From assembly GCA_963741135.1 (NCBI GenBank), contig CAVUHC010000002.1, positions 558,001 through 622,000 of the forward strand: a stretch of 64,000 nucleotides of DNA, read 5' to 3'. Position numbers and translations under genes: made by a program. The notes beneath the pieces were generated by a model. The model saw only the letters and a program-made list of their open reading frames with translations. It had not been told where the DNA came from and ran no database searches. The DNA comes from Gp6-AA40 sp963741135 (GTDB lineage: Bacteria > Acidobacteriota > Vicinamibacteria > Vicinamibacterales > UBA2999). Below, piece by piece: positions 36,064-45,314 of the stretch. The stretch's first letter is position 1. Each line of letters opens with the position of its first letter.

Positions 36064-37908
36064 CTACTCGACCGTGACGCTCTTCGCGAGATTTCTCGGC
36101 TGATCCACGTCGCATCCCCGGCGCACGGCGATGTGATACGCCAGCAGCTGAAGCGGAATCGTCATCACGATCGGCGTAAGCAGGGCGGTGGTCGCCGGCA
36201 TCGGGACGATGACGTCGGACTGGGGATCGAGCACGCCCGCCATGCGCGGATCGCCCTCCGTCGTCAAGGCGATCACCGACCCGCCGCGAGCCTTGGCCTC
36301 CTGCACGTTGCCGATCATCTTTTCGAAGACGTGATCGTTCGGCGCGATTGCCACAACCGGCATGCGCTCGTCGATGAGGGCAATCGGCCCATGTTTCATT
36401 TCCCCTGCCGGGTACCCTTCGGCATGGATGTACGAGATTTCCTTGAGCTTCAGCGCGCCCTCGAGCGCAATCGGGTAATTGATGCCCCGCCCCAGGAAGA
36501 GGAAGTCGGTCCGGTTGTAGAAGCGCTCCGCGACCTTGTCGAGCGACGCCGACGCCTTGAGTGCCTGCTCGAGCGTCTGCGGCATTTGCAGAAGCTCCGT
36601 GATGTGATCGCGAATCTGCGCCGGTGTCAGCGTCCCGCGCACCTGCGCCATGTAGAGGGCGAGCAGCTGCAGCGCGATCAGCTGGGAGGTAAACGCTTTC
36701 GTGGACGCGACGCCGATCTCCGGGCCGGCGTGTGTGTAGACCGTGCCCTGCGCCTCGCGCGTGGCCATGCTGCCGACCACGTTGCAGATGACAATGCTTT
36801 GGGCTCCCTTCTTTTTCGCCTCCCGCAACGCGGCCAGGGTGTCGGCGGTCTCACCGGACTGAGTGATCACAATCGCCAGCTCGTTCGACGCGACGATGGG
36901 GTTCCGGTAGCGGTATTCGGAGCCGTAGTCCACTTCGACGGGCACCTGCGCCAGCGCCTCGATCAGGTACTTGCCAACAAGGGCAGCGTGCCAGGACGTG
37001 CCGCAGGCGATGATCGTCACCTTCTGAAGCGTCCGGAACATCTCTTCCGGGATGTTGAGATCTTCGAGGAAGATCTGGCCACGATCGAGTGACACGCGGC
37101 CGAGGATCGTGTCCCGCGCGGCGGTCGGCTGCTCGAAGATCTCCTTGAGCATGAAGTGCTTGTGGCCGCCCTTCTCCGCCGCGATCGGATCCCACAGCAC
37201 GCGCTGCGTGGTCTTCGAGACCGCGCGCCCCGCGTAGTCGGTGAACTGGACGCCAGAACGCGTGATGATGGCCATCTCCTCGTCACCGAGGAACACGACA
37301 TCGCGTGTATGGGCGAGGATCGCCGGAATGTCCGACGCGACGAAGAACTCGTCTTGGCCGAGGCCGACGACGATCGGAGGGCCGTTGCGAACGGCGACGA
37401 TTTTCTCGGGATCCTCGACCGACACGAGGACGATCGCGAACATGCCGCGCATGTAGACCAGCGCCCGCCGCACCGCGTTCTCGAGGCCGTCGTCGCGCAT
37501 TTCGCGCTCGACGAGATGCGCCACGATCTCGGTGTCGGTTTCCGTCTTGAACTCGTGTCCCTGAGACTGGAGCTCCTTCTTCAGCTCCAGATAGTTCTCG
37601 ATGATTCCGTTGTGGACGACAACGATGCGGCCCGTGCAGTCGCGGTGGGGATGGGCGTTCTCCTCAGTCGGCCGGCCGTGAGTGGCCCAACGGGTGTGGC
37701 CGACCCCATAGAGGCCGTCCACCGGCTCGATGCGGATCGCGTTTTCGAGATTGGCGAGCTTGCCCGCGGACCGGCGTAGCGAGATGCCTTCCGGGCTCAC
37801 GAGGGCAACGCCCGCTGAGTCGTAGCCGCGGTATTCCATGCGGCGAAGTCCCTCGATCAGGACCGGCACGACGGGTTTCGATCCGATGTATCCGATAATT
37901 CCGCACAT
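36064..37908 (-). CDS. glmS: Glutamine-fructose-6-phosphate aminotransferase
   Basis: 614 aa, makes glucosamine-6-phosphate for peptidoglycan and LPS. N-terminal class II glutaminase with catalytic Cys2 (MCGIIGYIG) and GHTRWATHG; two SIS domains (ACGTSWHAALVGKYLIE, ITQSGETADTLAALREAK, GRGINYPIALEGALKLKE) and the exact C-terminus DQPRNLAKSVTVE. No ribozyme is visible in the 39-nt gap to glmU. It follows glmU in the same operon, the usual aminosugar pairing. Confidence 0.97.
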   Translation of the reverse strand: MCGIIGYIGSKPVVPVLIEGLRRMEYRGYDSAGVALVSPEGISLRRSAGKLANLENAIRIEPVDGLYGVGHTRWATHGRPTEENAHPHRDCTGRIVVVHNGIIENYLELKKELQSQGHEFKTETDTEIVAHLVEREMRDDGLENAVRRALVYMRGMFAIVLVSVEDPEKIVAVRNGPPIVVGLGQDEFFVASDIPAILAHTRDVVFLGDEEMAIITRSGVQFTDYAGRAVSKTTQRVLWDPIAAEKGGHKHFMLKEIFEQPTAARDTILGRVSLDRGQIFLEDLNIPEEMFRTLQKVTIIACGTSWHAALVGKYLIEALAQVPVEVDYGSEYRYRNPIVASNELAIVITQSGETADTLAALREAKKKGAQSIVICNVVGSMATREAQGTVYTHAGPEIGVASTKAFTSQLIALQLLALYMAQVRGTLTPAQIRDHITELLQMPQTLEQALKASASLDKVAERFYNRTDFLFLGRGINYPIALEGALKLKEISYIHAEGYPAGEMKHGPIALIDERMPVVAIAPNDHVFEKMIGNVQEAKARGGSVIALTTEGDPRMAGVLDPQSDVIVPMPATTALLTPIVMTIPLQLLAYHIAVRRGCDVDQPRNLAKSVTVE

Positions 37909-37947
37909 AGAGTCTTTACCCCGTTCAACGTCCGTGGTGCGTGGTTC

Positions 37948-39342
37948 CTATGTCTTGGCGGGCGCGGCTTTCTTCCGCTCGACCCATCCCTCGACATTCG
38001 ACTGCCGGCCTCGCGCAATGCCAAGCGCGCCAGCCGGGACGTCCTCCGTAATCGATGAGCCGGCGCCGACGTAGGCGCCTTTACCGATTCGGACCGGCGC
38101 AATGAGCTGTGTGTCGCTGCCGATGAAGGCGCCATCCTCGATGATCGTCGCGTTCTTGTTGACGCCGTCGTAGTTGCACGTAATCGTCCCGGCGCCGACA
38201 TTGACCTTCGCGCCTATCGTGGCGTCGCCGAGGTAGGCCAGGTGATTCGCCTTGGAGCCCGGGCCCAACGTGGTCTTCTTCAGCTCCACGAAATTTCCGA
38301 TTTTTGCACCCTCCCCCACCACCGTCTCGGGGCGGAGATGAGCGAACGGTCCGATCGACGCGTCTGCTGCAACCCGCGCACCAATGATGAGGCAGAAGTT
38401 GCGGACCGTCACCCGATCCGCAATTTCCGAGTCGCAGATGCGAACGCTGCCCTGGATCTCACACGCGGACCCGATCTTCGTGTGTCCCTCGATTACCACA
38501 CCAGGGTGTATCACCGTGTCGGCGCCGATCTCGACGTCGGTATCGATGTACGTGGTTGCGGGATCGACAAGCGTGACCCCGGCGGCCATCAACTCTTCGT
38601 TCTTCGTCTGTCTCACGATTCTGCTCACTTCCGCGAGTTCACTGCGGCTGTTGACGCCTCGAATTTCCTGGGCGTGCTCGACAATCAACGTCTCGACCGG
38701 CAGCTTGCGGCGCCGGTAGATGGCAATCAGATCGGTCAGGTAATACTCGCCCTGGGCGTTCTGCGATGCGATTCCCCGCAGGGCTTCCCACAATGACGCC
38801 AGGTCGAAGGCGTAAATGCCTCCGTTGATCTCGCGAATCTGCCGGACGTCGGCCGATGCGTCGCGCTCCTCCACGATCCGCGCGACGCGCCCCTTGCTCC
38901 GAACGATTCGGCCGTACCCGTACGGCCTTTCGACGACGGCGGTTACCACCGTCGCGGCTGCAGCGGCGTTCCGGTGGGTCTCAACCAGCTTGCGCAGCGT
39001 CGAAGCGGTAAGCAAGGGAACATCGCCGGACAGAAGGACCAGCGTCCCCGTTTGACCCGCCAGGACGGTTTCCGCCTGCTGGAGCGCATGCGCTGTTCCG
39101 AGCTGCGGCTCCTGAAGCACAAACTGGAGGCTCCGGCCGCGGCCGCCGAGGCGCTCACGTACCATATCGGCGCCATGGCCGACGATGAGTGTCTCGGTCG
39201 CGGGCGAGATCGCGTCCGCGGTCTTGAGCACATGCTCGACCATTGGGCGACCCGCGACCCGATGGAGGACCTTGGGTAGCTGCGACTTCATGCGCGTGCC
39301 TTGGCCGGCGGCGAGAATGACGACGTGCGTGTCAGCAGGCAT
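37948..39342 (-). CDS. glmU: Bifunctional GlmU (UDP-GlcNAc pyrophosphorylase / GlcN-1-P acetyltransferase)
   Basis: 464 aa. The N-terminal uridylyltransferase starts VVILAAGQGTRMKSQLPKVLH with GDVPLL and EINGGIYAF. The C-terminal left-handed beta-helix has hexapeptide repeats and the active-site region FVELKKTTLGPGSKANHLAYLGDA and NYDGVNK. It supplies UDP-GlcNAc. The tail ends ERKKAAPAKT. Confidence 0.96.
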   Translation of the reverse strand: MPADTHVVILAAGQGTRMKSQLPKVLHRVAGRPMVEHVLKTADAISPATETLIVGHGADMVRERLGGRGRSLQFVLQEPQLGTAHALQQAETVLAGQTGTLVLLSGDVPLLTASTLRKLVETHRNAAAAATVVTAVVERPYGYGRIVRSKGRVARIVEERDASADVRQIREINGGIYAFDLASLWEALRGIASQNAQGEYYLTDLIAIYRRRKLPVETLIVEHAQEIRGVNSRSELAEVSRIVRQTKNEELMAAGVTLVDPATTYIDTDVEIGADTVIHPGVVIEGHTKIGSACEIQGSVRICDSEIADRVTVRNFCLIIGARVAADASIGPFAHLRPETVVGEGAKIGNFVELKKTTLGPGSKANHLAYLGDATIGAKVNVGAGTITCNYDGVNKNATIIEDGAFIGSDTQLIAPVRIGKGAYVGAGSSITEDVPAGALGIARGRQSNVEGWVERKKAAPAKT

Positions 39343-39427
39343 GGAAAGCGGGGCCGTTCACGAGCACAGGCGTATTGCAGAAGGCGGTCCAGATCGCCAT
39401 CGCCCCGAGGCGCGCAGCCCAGTTTTG

Positions 39428-40276
39428 TTATTCACCCAATTTTCTCACGCGCTCGACCGCCGAATAGATCTCTTTTGGAGATCTCTTGTACTTCTCGGCC
39501 ACTTGAGTCACGGCCGCACGCCGCGAGACGGCGCCAGTATTGGTGATTTGCCAGAAAAGGCTGGCCACTTGCTCATCTGAAGGAGGTATCTCGCTATCAA
39601 CATTACGTTTAGTAGCAGGACCCACTACTACCGTGAACTCACCTCGCGGTGCTGATATGCGCTGTCCCACTTCGGAAGCGGTGCCCCTGATGAACTCCTG
39701 ATGCGCCTTTGTTAGCTCTCGGCCCAGTATTATTGGCCGATCGACCAAATAAATAGATGCTTCGACCAATGTTGGTTGAATTCTGTGGGGGGATTCGAAG
39801 AACGAGAACGTGTGGCAGGTCCTGGCAACCTCCGAAAGCCACTGAGTTCTGGCTTTAGACCTACTTGGAACAAAGCCATACATAGTGAACGGGATCAGGG
39901 GAAACCCGGACGCAACAAGGGCGGTCAGCGGGGCGCTCGCCCCCGGGATCGGATCGACCGCAATCCCGCGTTCAATGCATGCCTGCACCAGCTCGAGCCC
40001 TGGATCTGAGACGCCGGGAGTCCCGGCATCGGTCACGAGTGCCACGCTTTCTCCACCCTCCAATCGGGCAATGAGCTGAGGAAGACGCGCCCGTGTATTG
40101 TGCGCGTGGAAACTGATCATCGGAGTAGGAATCGCATGCGGGGCAAGCAGCCTGAACGTACGTCTGGTGTCTTCGGCGGCGATGACAGCCACTTCGCGCA
40201 GGATACGCAACGCGCGAAGTGTAATGTCCTCGAGATTACCGATCGGGGTCGCGACCACGTATAACGTGCCGGACAT
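39428..40276 (-). CDS. rsmI: 16S rRNA (cytidine-1402-2'-O)-methyltransferase
   Basis: 282-aa tetrapyrrole-methylase-fold enzyme. It starts SGTLYVVATPIGNLEDITLRAL and contains AAEDTRRTFRLL, VALVTDAGTPGVSDPG and PHRIQPTLVE, all RsmI signatures. The C-terminal helical part is typical. The 3' half looks more A/T-rich than neighbouring genes. It is transcribed away from the DUF885 gene. Confidence 0.93.
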   Translation of the reverse strand: MSGTLYVVATPIGNLEDITLRALRILREVAVIAAEDTRRTFRLLAPHAIPTPMISFHAHNTRARLPQLIARLEGGESVALVTDAGTPGVSDPGLELVQACIERGIAVDPIPGASAPLTALVASGFPLIPFTMYGFVPSRSKARTQWLSEVARTCHTFSFFESPHRIQPTLVEASIYLVDRPIILGRELTKAHQEFIRGTASEVGQRISAPRGEFTVVVGPATKRNVDSEIPPSDEQVASLFWQITNTGAVSRRAAVTQVAEKYKRSPKEIYSAVERVRKLGE

Positions 40277-40349
40277 CAGGTGGGACGGTAGATTATTGTA
40301 CCATTGCGGGATGCGCGCTCACTGATTCGAGCGCCAGTCATGATCAGGC

Positions 40350-42008
40350 ATGTACCCATCGGAGCCGTTCCCGCATTTTGTCGACGACTACCTCGCCTAT
40401 CTGCACGAGGTCTTTCCGACTCAGGCGACCCTGGACGGAACCCACCTCCACGATGACCTGCTGGAAGACCTGAGCCGCTCCGGTGTTGACGCCTATGTCC
40501 GGGCGTTGTCCGGCTTCGGGCGGCGGCTCCATCAGATTGACGCGGGCACGCTTCCTCGCATCGAACGCATCGAGCATCCGATTGTCGCCTCGAACATCGA
40601 GGCGCGCATGTTCGACTTCGAAGAGGTTGGCACGTGGGAGCGGAATCCGCAGTTGTACGCGGACACCATCGGGACGAGCCTGGCCGGCCAGGCGCTCTTT
40701 GCGTACGCGCCCGAAGCCGATCGGGCGCGGCGCATCGTGTCGAAGCTCCGGCAGGTGGCACGGTTCGTCCAGTCGGCCCGCGACAACATCAAGGAGTGCC
40801 CCGGGATTTTTGTGAAGACGGGGCTCGAGAGCTGGCGCGGAATCCTGAAGTTCATAGACACGGACCTGCCCCGTGCGTTCTCCGCGCTCGATGATCTCCA
40901 CATTCTGGGGGACCTCGCCGACACGTCAACCGAGGCCTCGGCTGCCGTGAAGGGGTACATCGACTACCTGGAGACCGATCTCGCGCCACGCGCGAAGGCG
41001 TCGTTCCGGCTCGGTCGCGAGAAATTCGAAAAGAAGCTGAAGCTCGAGGAAGGCATCACGCTGACGGCCGATCGACTGCTGGCGATCGCGTTGCGCGAGC
41101 TGCACGAGGTGCAGGAAGAGTTCCGGACCGTTGCAGGTCGGTTGAACGGCGGCGATGCGGGTACCGCCTGGCGCACCGCGAAGGAACAGCACCCGGCGCC
41201 CGGCGAAGCCGTCAAGGCCGCGCAGGCCCAGGTCAAGGAGCTCGAGGAGTTCCTGCGACGGCAGGCGATCGTGACCCTTCCCGACGCGGAGCCCGTCGTC
41301 GTCGCGCCGACGCCGGAATTCTATCGGTGGACGTTCGCATCGATGTGGACGCCCGGCCCGTTCGAGACGAAACCAAGCCGCGCCTATTACTACCTCACCG
41401 ACGTCGATCGCAGCTGGCCTCCCGAACGCCAGGAGGAGCACATGCGCGACTTCAACTTCCCGACGCTTTGGAACATCTCGATTCACGAAGTGTACCCGGG
41501 GCATTTTCTGCACTACCAGCATCTGCGCCACGTCGATTCAAAGGTCCGCAAGTCGACGTTTTTCGCTCCTGCCTCCGTCGTCGAAGGATGGGCACACTAC
41601 TGCGAGCAGATGATGATCGAAGCGGGCTTCCGACGGAACGATCCGACGATCAAGCTCGGTCAGCTCGCGGAGGCACTCGTACGCCTCGCACGGTTCGTGG
41701 TGTGCATTCGTCTTCACTGCGAGGACATGTCAGTGGAACAGGGGATGCGCTTCTTCCGCGACGAGGCGTTTCTCGAAGAGGGGACGGCGCGCCGTGAAGC
41801 GGAGCGGGGCACGTTCGATCCGACCTATCTCGTGTACTCGGTTGGCAAACTGATGATGCTGAAGCTGCGGCGCGACTACAAGGAACAGCAGGGCGGCAAA
41901 TTCTCGCTGCGCGCTTTCCATGATTCCGTGCTGGCGCAGGGATGTGCGCCGTTTTCCGCGCTCAGGCAGCTGGTGTTGACCGACGCGTTCGACGCCGTTC
42001 TGGAGTAG
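40350..42008 (+). CDS. DUF885 family protein, probable zinc metalloprotease-like enzyme
   Basis: 552 aa. It has HEVYPGH (residues 379-385), an HExxxxH-type metal motif characteristic of DUF885, and downstream VVEGWAHYCEQMM with a likely third ligand glutamate. No signal peptide, so probably cytoplasmic. The family is related in fold to M3/M32-like peptidases; substrates are unknown. The fmdB-like gene starts 6 nt downstream. Confidence 0.85.
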   Translation: MYPSEPFPHFVDDYLAYLHEVFPTQATLDGTHLHDDLLEDLSRSGVDAYVRALSGFGRRLHQIDAGTLPRIERIEHPIVASNIEARMFDFEEVGTWERNPQLYADTIGTSLAGQALFAYAPEADRARRIVSKLRQVARFVQSARDNIKECPGIFVKTGLESWRGILKFIDTDLPRAFSALDDLHILGDLADTSTEASAAVKGYIDYLETDLAPRAKASFRLGREKFEKKLKLEEGITLTADRLLAIALRELHEVQEEFRTVAGRLNGGDAGTAWRTAKEQHPAPGEAVKAAQAQVKELEEFLRRQAIVTLPDAEPVVVAPTPEFYRWTFASMWTPGPFETKPSRAYYYLTDVDRSWPPERQEEHMRDFNFPTLWNISIHEVYPGHFLHYQHLRHVDSKVRKSTFFAPASVVEGWAHYCEQMMIEAGFRRNDPTIKLGQLAEALVRLARFVVCIRLHCEDMSVEQGMRFFRDEAFLEEGTARREAERGTFDPTYLVYSVGKLMMLKLRRDYKEQQGGKFSLRAFHDSVLAQGCAPFSALRQLVLTDAFDAVLE

Positions 42009-42013
42009 GCCTC

Positions 42014-42379
42014 ATGCCGTTGTACGAATACGAATGTGACGCGTGCGGCCGCAGGTTCGAGGTCATTCTCAGGAATGCCGATACGACGGTCGAGACCTGC
42101 ACGCATTGCGGCAAGGGCCCGGTGCATCGGCAGCTGTCGTCACCGGCGATCCAGTTCAAGGGCACCGGCTGGTACGTCACGGATTACGCGCAGAAAGGGA
42201 AGTCGGACTCTTCCTCGACAAACCCGCCTGACAAGAACACCGACGCCGCGAAATCCGACAGCAGCACACCGACAACGGACAGCAGCGCGCCGAAGAGCGA
42301 CAGCAGCACGCCAAAGAGCGACACGGCGGCGTCCTCCCCGAAGCCCACAGGCGGCACATCGAAAGACTCGAAGGAGTAG
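42014..42379 (+). CDS. FmdB-family zinc-ribbon protein with repetitive tail
   Basis: 121 aa. MPLYEYECDACGRRFEV with C8, C11, C29 and C32 forms the FmdB/CxxC zinc ribbon, and the RQLSSPAIQFKGTGWYVTDY segment is typical of the family. From about residue 61 the tail is low complexity, made of repeated Ser/Asp/Thr/Pro/Lys units (SDSSTP, KSD). Start ATG at 42014, 6 nt after the DUF885 stop. Regulatory role inferred for the family only. Confidence 0.88.
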   Translation: MPLYEYECDACGRRFEVILRNADTTVETCTHCGKGPVHRQLSSPAIQFKGTGWYVTDYAQKGKSDSSSTNPPDKNTDAAKSDSSTPTTDSSAPKSDSSTPKSDTAASSPKPTGGTSKDSKE

Positions 42380-42389
42380 CGGGAAGGAA

Positions 42390-43304
42390 CTACCGGCTGG
42401 AGCCGACGCCGACCTTGAGGTCGAGCGTTTCCAGATATTTGCGGAACGGATCCGCCAGATCCGGCCGCCGCAGCGCGAAGTACACGAGGGCCTTCAGGAA
42501 CCCGAGCTTGTTTCCGGTGTCGTGGCGGACGCCTTCGATCTCGTACGCGTAGATCGGCCGCGACTTCATCAGCTGGCGCAGGCCGTTTGTGAGCTGGATC
42601 TCGCCCGTGCGATCGCTGACCGTTGCCGACAGCGCCGGAAAGATGTCCGGCGTGAGGATGTAGCGGCCGATGATTGCCAGGTTCGACGGCGCATCCTCGC
42701 GCCGCGGCTTCTCGACGAGATCGCTGATCCGGTGGACGCCGCGACCGAGATTGCCCGCAGACTCGTCGATCTTGACGATGCCGTAGCTCGAGACGTCTTC
42801 GGCCGGCACACGCTCCACCGCGATCACTGGGCCGTCCACGCGCTGATACACGTCGATCATCTGCTTCAGGGCCGGCGGATTCGCATCGATCACATCGTCG
42901 CCGAGGATCACCGCAAACGGTTCATCGCCAATCAGGTTCTTCGTCACCAGCACCGCGTGCCCGAGGCCGAGCGGTTCTCCCTGGCGGACGTACGACACGT
43001 TGATCAACTGCGTGATCTTGCGGATTTCTTCCAGCTGCGCGGTCTTGCCGCGCTGTTCGAGATAGCTTTCGAGCTCAACCGCGACGTCGAAGTGATCCTC
43101 GATCGCGTTCTTGCCGCGTCCCGTCACAATGACGATGTTGTCGACACCGGACTGCACCGCTTCCTCGACGCCGTACTGAATGACCGGCTTGTCGACGAGC
43201 ACGAGCATCTCTTTCGGCTGCGCCTTGGTCGCAGGTAGAAATCGGGTGCCGAGGCCTGCGGCGGGGAAGACGGCCTTGCGGATCGTGCCAGCCATGGATG
43301 TCAT
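42390..43304 (-). CDS. galU: UTP-glucose-1-phosphate uridylyltransferase
   Basis: 304 aa. It starts IRKAVFPAAGLGTRFLPATKAQPKEML, followed by the catalytic-site VDKPVIQYGVEEA, GEPLGLGHAVL, VEKPRREDAPSNLAIIGRYIL and GEIQLTNGLRQLM. It makes UDP-glucose for surface glycans. Start ATG at 43304 (or 43295). Divergent from serS with only 51 nt between. Confidence 0.95.
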   Translation of the reverse strand: MTSMAGTIRKAVFPAAGLGTRFLPATKAQPKEMLVLVDKPVIQYGVEEAVQSGVDNIVIVTGRGKNAIEDHFDVAVELESYLEQRGKTAQLEEIRKITQLINVSYVRQGEPLGLGHAVLVTKNLIGDEPFAVILGDDVIDANPPALKQMIDVYQRVDGPVIAVERVPAEDVSSYGIVKIDESAGNLGRGVHRISDLVEKPRREDAPSNLAIIGRYILTPDIFPALSATVSDRTGEIQLTNGLRQLMKSRPIYAYEIEGVRHDTGNKLGFLKALVYFALRRPDLADPFRKYLETLDLKVGVGSSR

Positions 43305-43355
43305 CGTAACGCAGGAGCGCTGTTGTAGGATGAGACGGTCGAAAGCGGCTTCCCC

Positions 43356-44642
43356 ATGATAGATCCCGCAATTCTTCGCGATAACCTCGAATCCGTCCGC
43401 GTCGCTCTCAGCAACCGCGGCGTCGAGATGACCGGCGAGCTCGAGGAGCTTGCGGCGCTCGAATCGCGCCGCCGCCGGCTGCTGCCTGAGCTCGAAGGCC
43501 TGAAACGCGAACAGAACACTGCGGGCGATGAAGTCGCGCGCGCGAAACGACAGCGGCTCGACACGACGAAGGTCCAGGAGGCGAGCCGCGCGCGCGCGCA
43601 GCAAATCAAGCAGATGAGCGTCGAGCTCGATTCGATCGAGCAGCGCCGGAACCGCGGCTTGCTCACGGTCCCGAACCTCCCGCACCCGAGCGTCCCGGTG
43701 GGGAAGAGCGCGGCCGACAACCTCGAGGTCCGGCGAGTCGGCGCGCCACGGACATTCACTTTCAAGCCGCAAGCCCACTGGGATCTCGGCCCGGCTCTCG
43801 GTGTGATCGACTTCGAGCGGGGCACCAAGATCGCCGGCGCGCGCTTCACGGTCCTCGTCGGCGCCGGTGCCCGCCTGGCGCGTGCATTGATCAACTTCAT
43901 GCTCGACCTGCATACGAAGGAGCACGGCTACACCGAGATCGAGCCGCCCTTCATGGCGAACACCGCGTCGCTGACCGGCACCGGTAATCTGCCAAAGTTC
44001 GAAGCCGATCTGTTCAAGATCGCCGGTGACTGGGATCTCTACATGGTCCCGACCGCCGAGGTGCCGCTGACGAACATGCATCGAGGTGAGATTCTCGACG
44101 GCCGGCAGTTGCCGATTCGGTACACCGCCTACACGCCCTGTTTCCGCAGCGAAGCAGGGTCATACGGGGCGGACGTGCGCGGACTGATCCGCCAGCATCA
44201 GTTCGACAAGGTGGAGCTGATGGTGTTCACGACGCCCGAGGAGTCGTACAACGAACTCGAGCGCCTGATCGGGAACGCCGAAGAAGTGTTGAAGCGTCTG
44301 GAACTTCCGTACAGGACCGTGCTGCTTTGCTCAGGCGATATGGGCTTTGCGTCGGCGAAGACCTACGACATCGAAGTCTGGCTGCCAAGCCAGCAGACGT
44401 ATCGCGAGATTTCCTCCTGCACCAACACCGAGGCGTTCCAGGCGAGGCGCGCGAGCATCAAGTTCCGTGAGGGCGGCACGGGCAAAGCTGAGTACGCCCA
44501 CACGCTCAATGGTTCCGGCCTGGCAGTCGGGCGGACGCTAATCGCGATTCTCGAGAACTACCAGGAGGAGGACGGCTCCGTCACCATTCCCGCCGCCCTT
44601 CGCCCGTACATGGACGGGCTCGAGAGAATCACGCGACAATAG
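43356..44642 (+). CDS. serS: Seryl-tRNA synthetase
   Basis: 428 aa, class II. The N-terminal coiled-coil arm that grips the long variable arm of tRNA-Ser spans about residues 30-110. Motif 2 (FRSEAGSYGADVRGLIRQHQ) and motif 3 (GSGLAVGRTLIAILENYQ) are complete. tRNA-Ser(TGA), a substrate, follows immediately after 17 nt. Confidence 0.96.
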   Translation: MIDPAILRDNLESVRVALSNRGVEMTGELEELAALESRRRRLLPELEGLKREQNTAGDEVARAKRQRLDTTKVQEASRARAQQIKQMSVELDSIEQRRNRGLLTVPNLPHPSVPVGKSAADNLEVRRVGAPRTFTFKPQAHWDLGPALGVIDFERGTKIAGARFTVLVGAGARLARALINFMLDLHTKEHGYTEIEPPFMANTASLTGTGNLPKFEADLFKIAGDWDLYMVPTAEVPLTNMHRGEILDGRQLPIRYTAYTPCFRSEAGSYGADVRGLIRQHQFDKVELMVFTTPEESYNELERLIGNAEEVLKRLELPYRTVLLCSGDMGFASAKTYDIEVWLPSQQTYREISSCTNTEAFQARRASIKFREGGTGKAEYAHTLNGSGLAVGRTLIAILENYQEEDGSVTIPAALRPYMDGLERITRQ

Positions 44643-44659
44643 GGCGAACCGTCGCGCGC

Positions 44660-44749
44660 GGAGGGATGGCCGAGCGGTTGATGGCGACGGTCTTGAAAAC
44701 CGTTGTACCCGAAAGGGTATCGGGGGTTCGAATCCCTCTCCCTCCGCCA
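44660..44749 (+). tRNA. tRNA-Ser (anticodon TGA)
   Basis: 90 nt. Acceptor GGAGGGA (44660-44666) pairs with TCCCTCC (44739-44745), discriminator G, CCA encoded. The anticodon loop CTTGAAA lies in the stem ACGGT...ACCGT; a long variable arm (TACCCGAAAGGGTA) and T-loop TTCGAAT are present. It lies directly after serS. Confidence 0.95.
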
Positions 44750-44770
44750 ACTTCGCTCCGCTCACTTGGC

Positions 44771-44838
44771 GGAGGGAAAGGTCTTCAGGCACTCCGCGGC
44801 TCACGCCGCTCCGGGCACGAATCCCTCTCCCTCCGCCA
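44771..44838 (+). repeat. tRNA-Ser-derived remnant / 3'-end duplication
   Basis: GGAGGGA (44771-44777) and TCCCTCC-G-CCA (44828-44838) reproduce the acceptor stem of the tRNA-Ser 89 nt upstream, and 22 nt of its 3' end (44729-44750) recur exactly at 44818-44839. The interior has been replaced by a hairpin-like GCGGCTCACGCCGC. It cannot fold as a tRNA; it is a relic or an att-like direct repeat. Confidence 0.75.
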
Positions 44839-44924
44839 ATTTGCTCTTTGTTCACCCCGCAATGGAACAATATTTGATTGTGCTGATCCGCGGGCGCGTT
44901 CACAGCGCCAGGGAGGACGCGGTG

Positions 44925-45314
44925 ATGCCGCACGCGACACACATTCTGCTCGCCACCGCCATCAGTGATCATGCCGACGCCTGCGAGAACGCACTGGAAA
45001 GACGCGGCGTTCACGTTCATGTCGCGCGCAGTGGTGAGGACGCCCTCTCTGCCGCACTCGGACATACCCCTGATTGCATCGTGATCGATCTGCGTCTTCC
45101 GGACATGTCCGGATGGGAGCTGTGCGCCCGGCTGAAACGGCGTCCGGAACTCCGAGCGACGCCGGTGATCGTCCTCACCCCCGACATCAGCGTCGACCAT
45201 TGCGATGACGGTGTCCGTGCCGGATGCCACGCATGGCTCGCGTGTCCGACCGTCGCGGAAGTGTGCGATCGAGCATGCGCGGCTGACGGGCAACCGTTGA
45301 GGCCTAGCGCTTGA
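44925..45314 (+). CDS. Stand-alone receiver-like (REC) domain protein
   Basis: 129 aa, one response-regulator receiver fold (HILLATAISDHADACENAL, CIVIDLRLPDMSGWELC, TPVIVLT). D55 is the likely phospho-acceptor. The usual acidic pair after the first strand is replaced (ATAISDH), and the invariant Lys before Pro is Cys (WLACP), so phosphorylation signalling may be altered or lost. AGGGAGG lies ~9 nt before the ATG. No output domain and no kinase nearby. Confidence 0.7.
   Translation: MPHATHILLATAISDHADACENALERRGVHVHVARSGEDALSAALGHTPDCIVIDLRLPDMSGWELCARLKRRPELRATPVIVLTPDISVDHCDDGVRAGCHAWLACPTVAEVCDRACAADGQPLRPSA

Noticed and set aside
36064..37947. glmS ribozyme in the leader of glmS
   Set aside because: Only 39 nt separate glmU and glmS, too short for the ribozyme, and no conserved core is visible.
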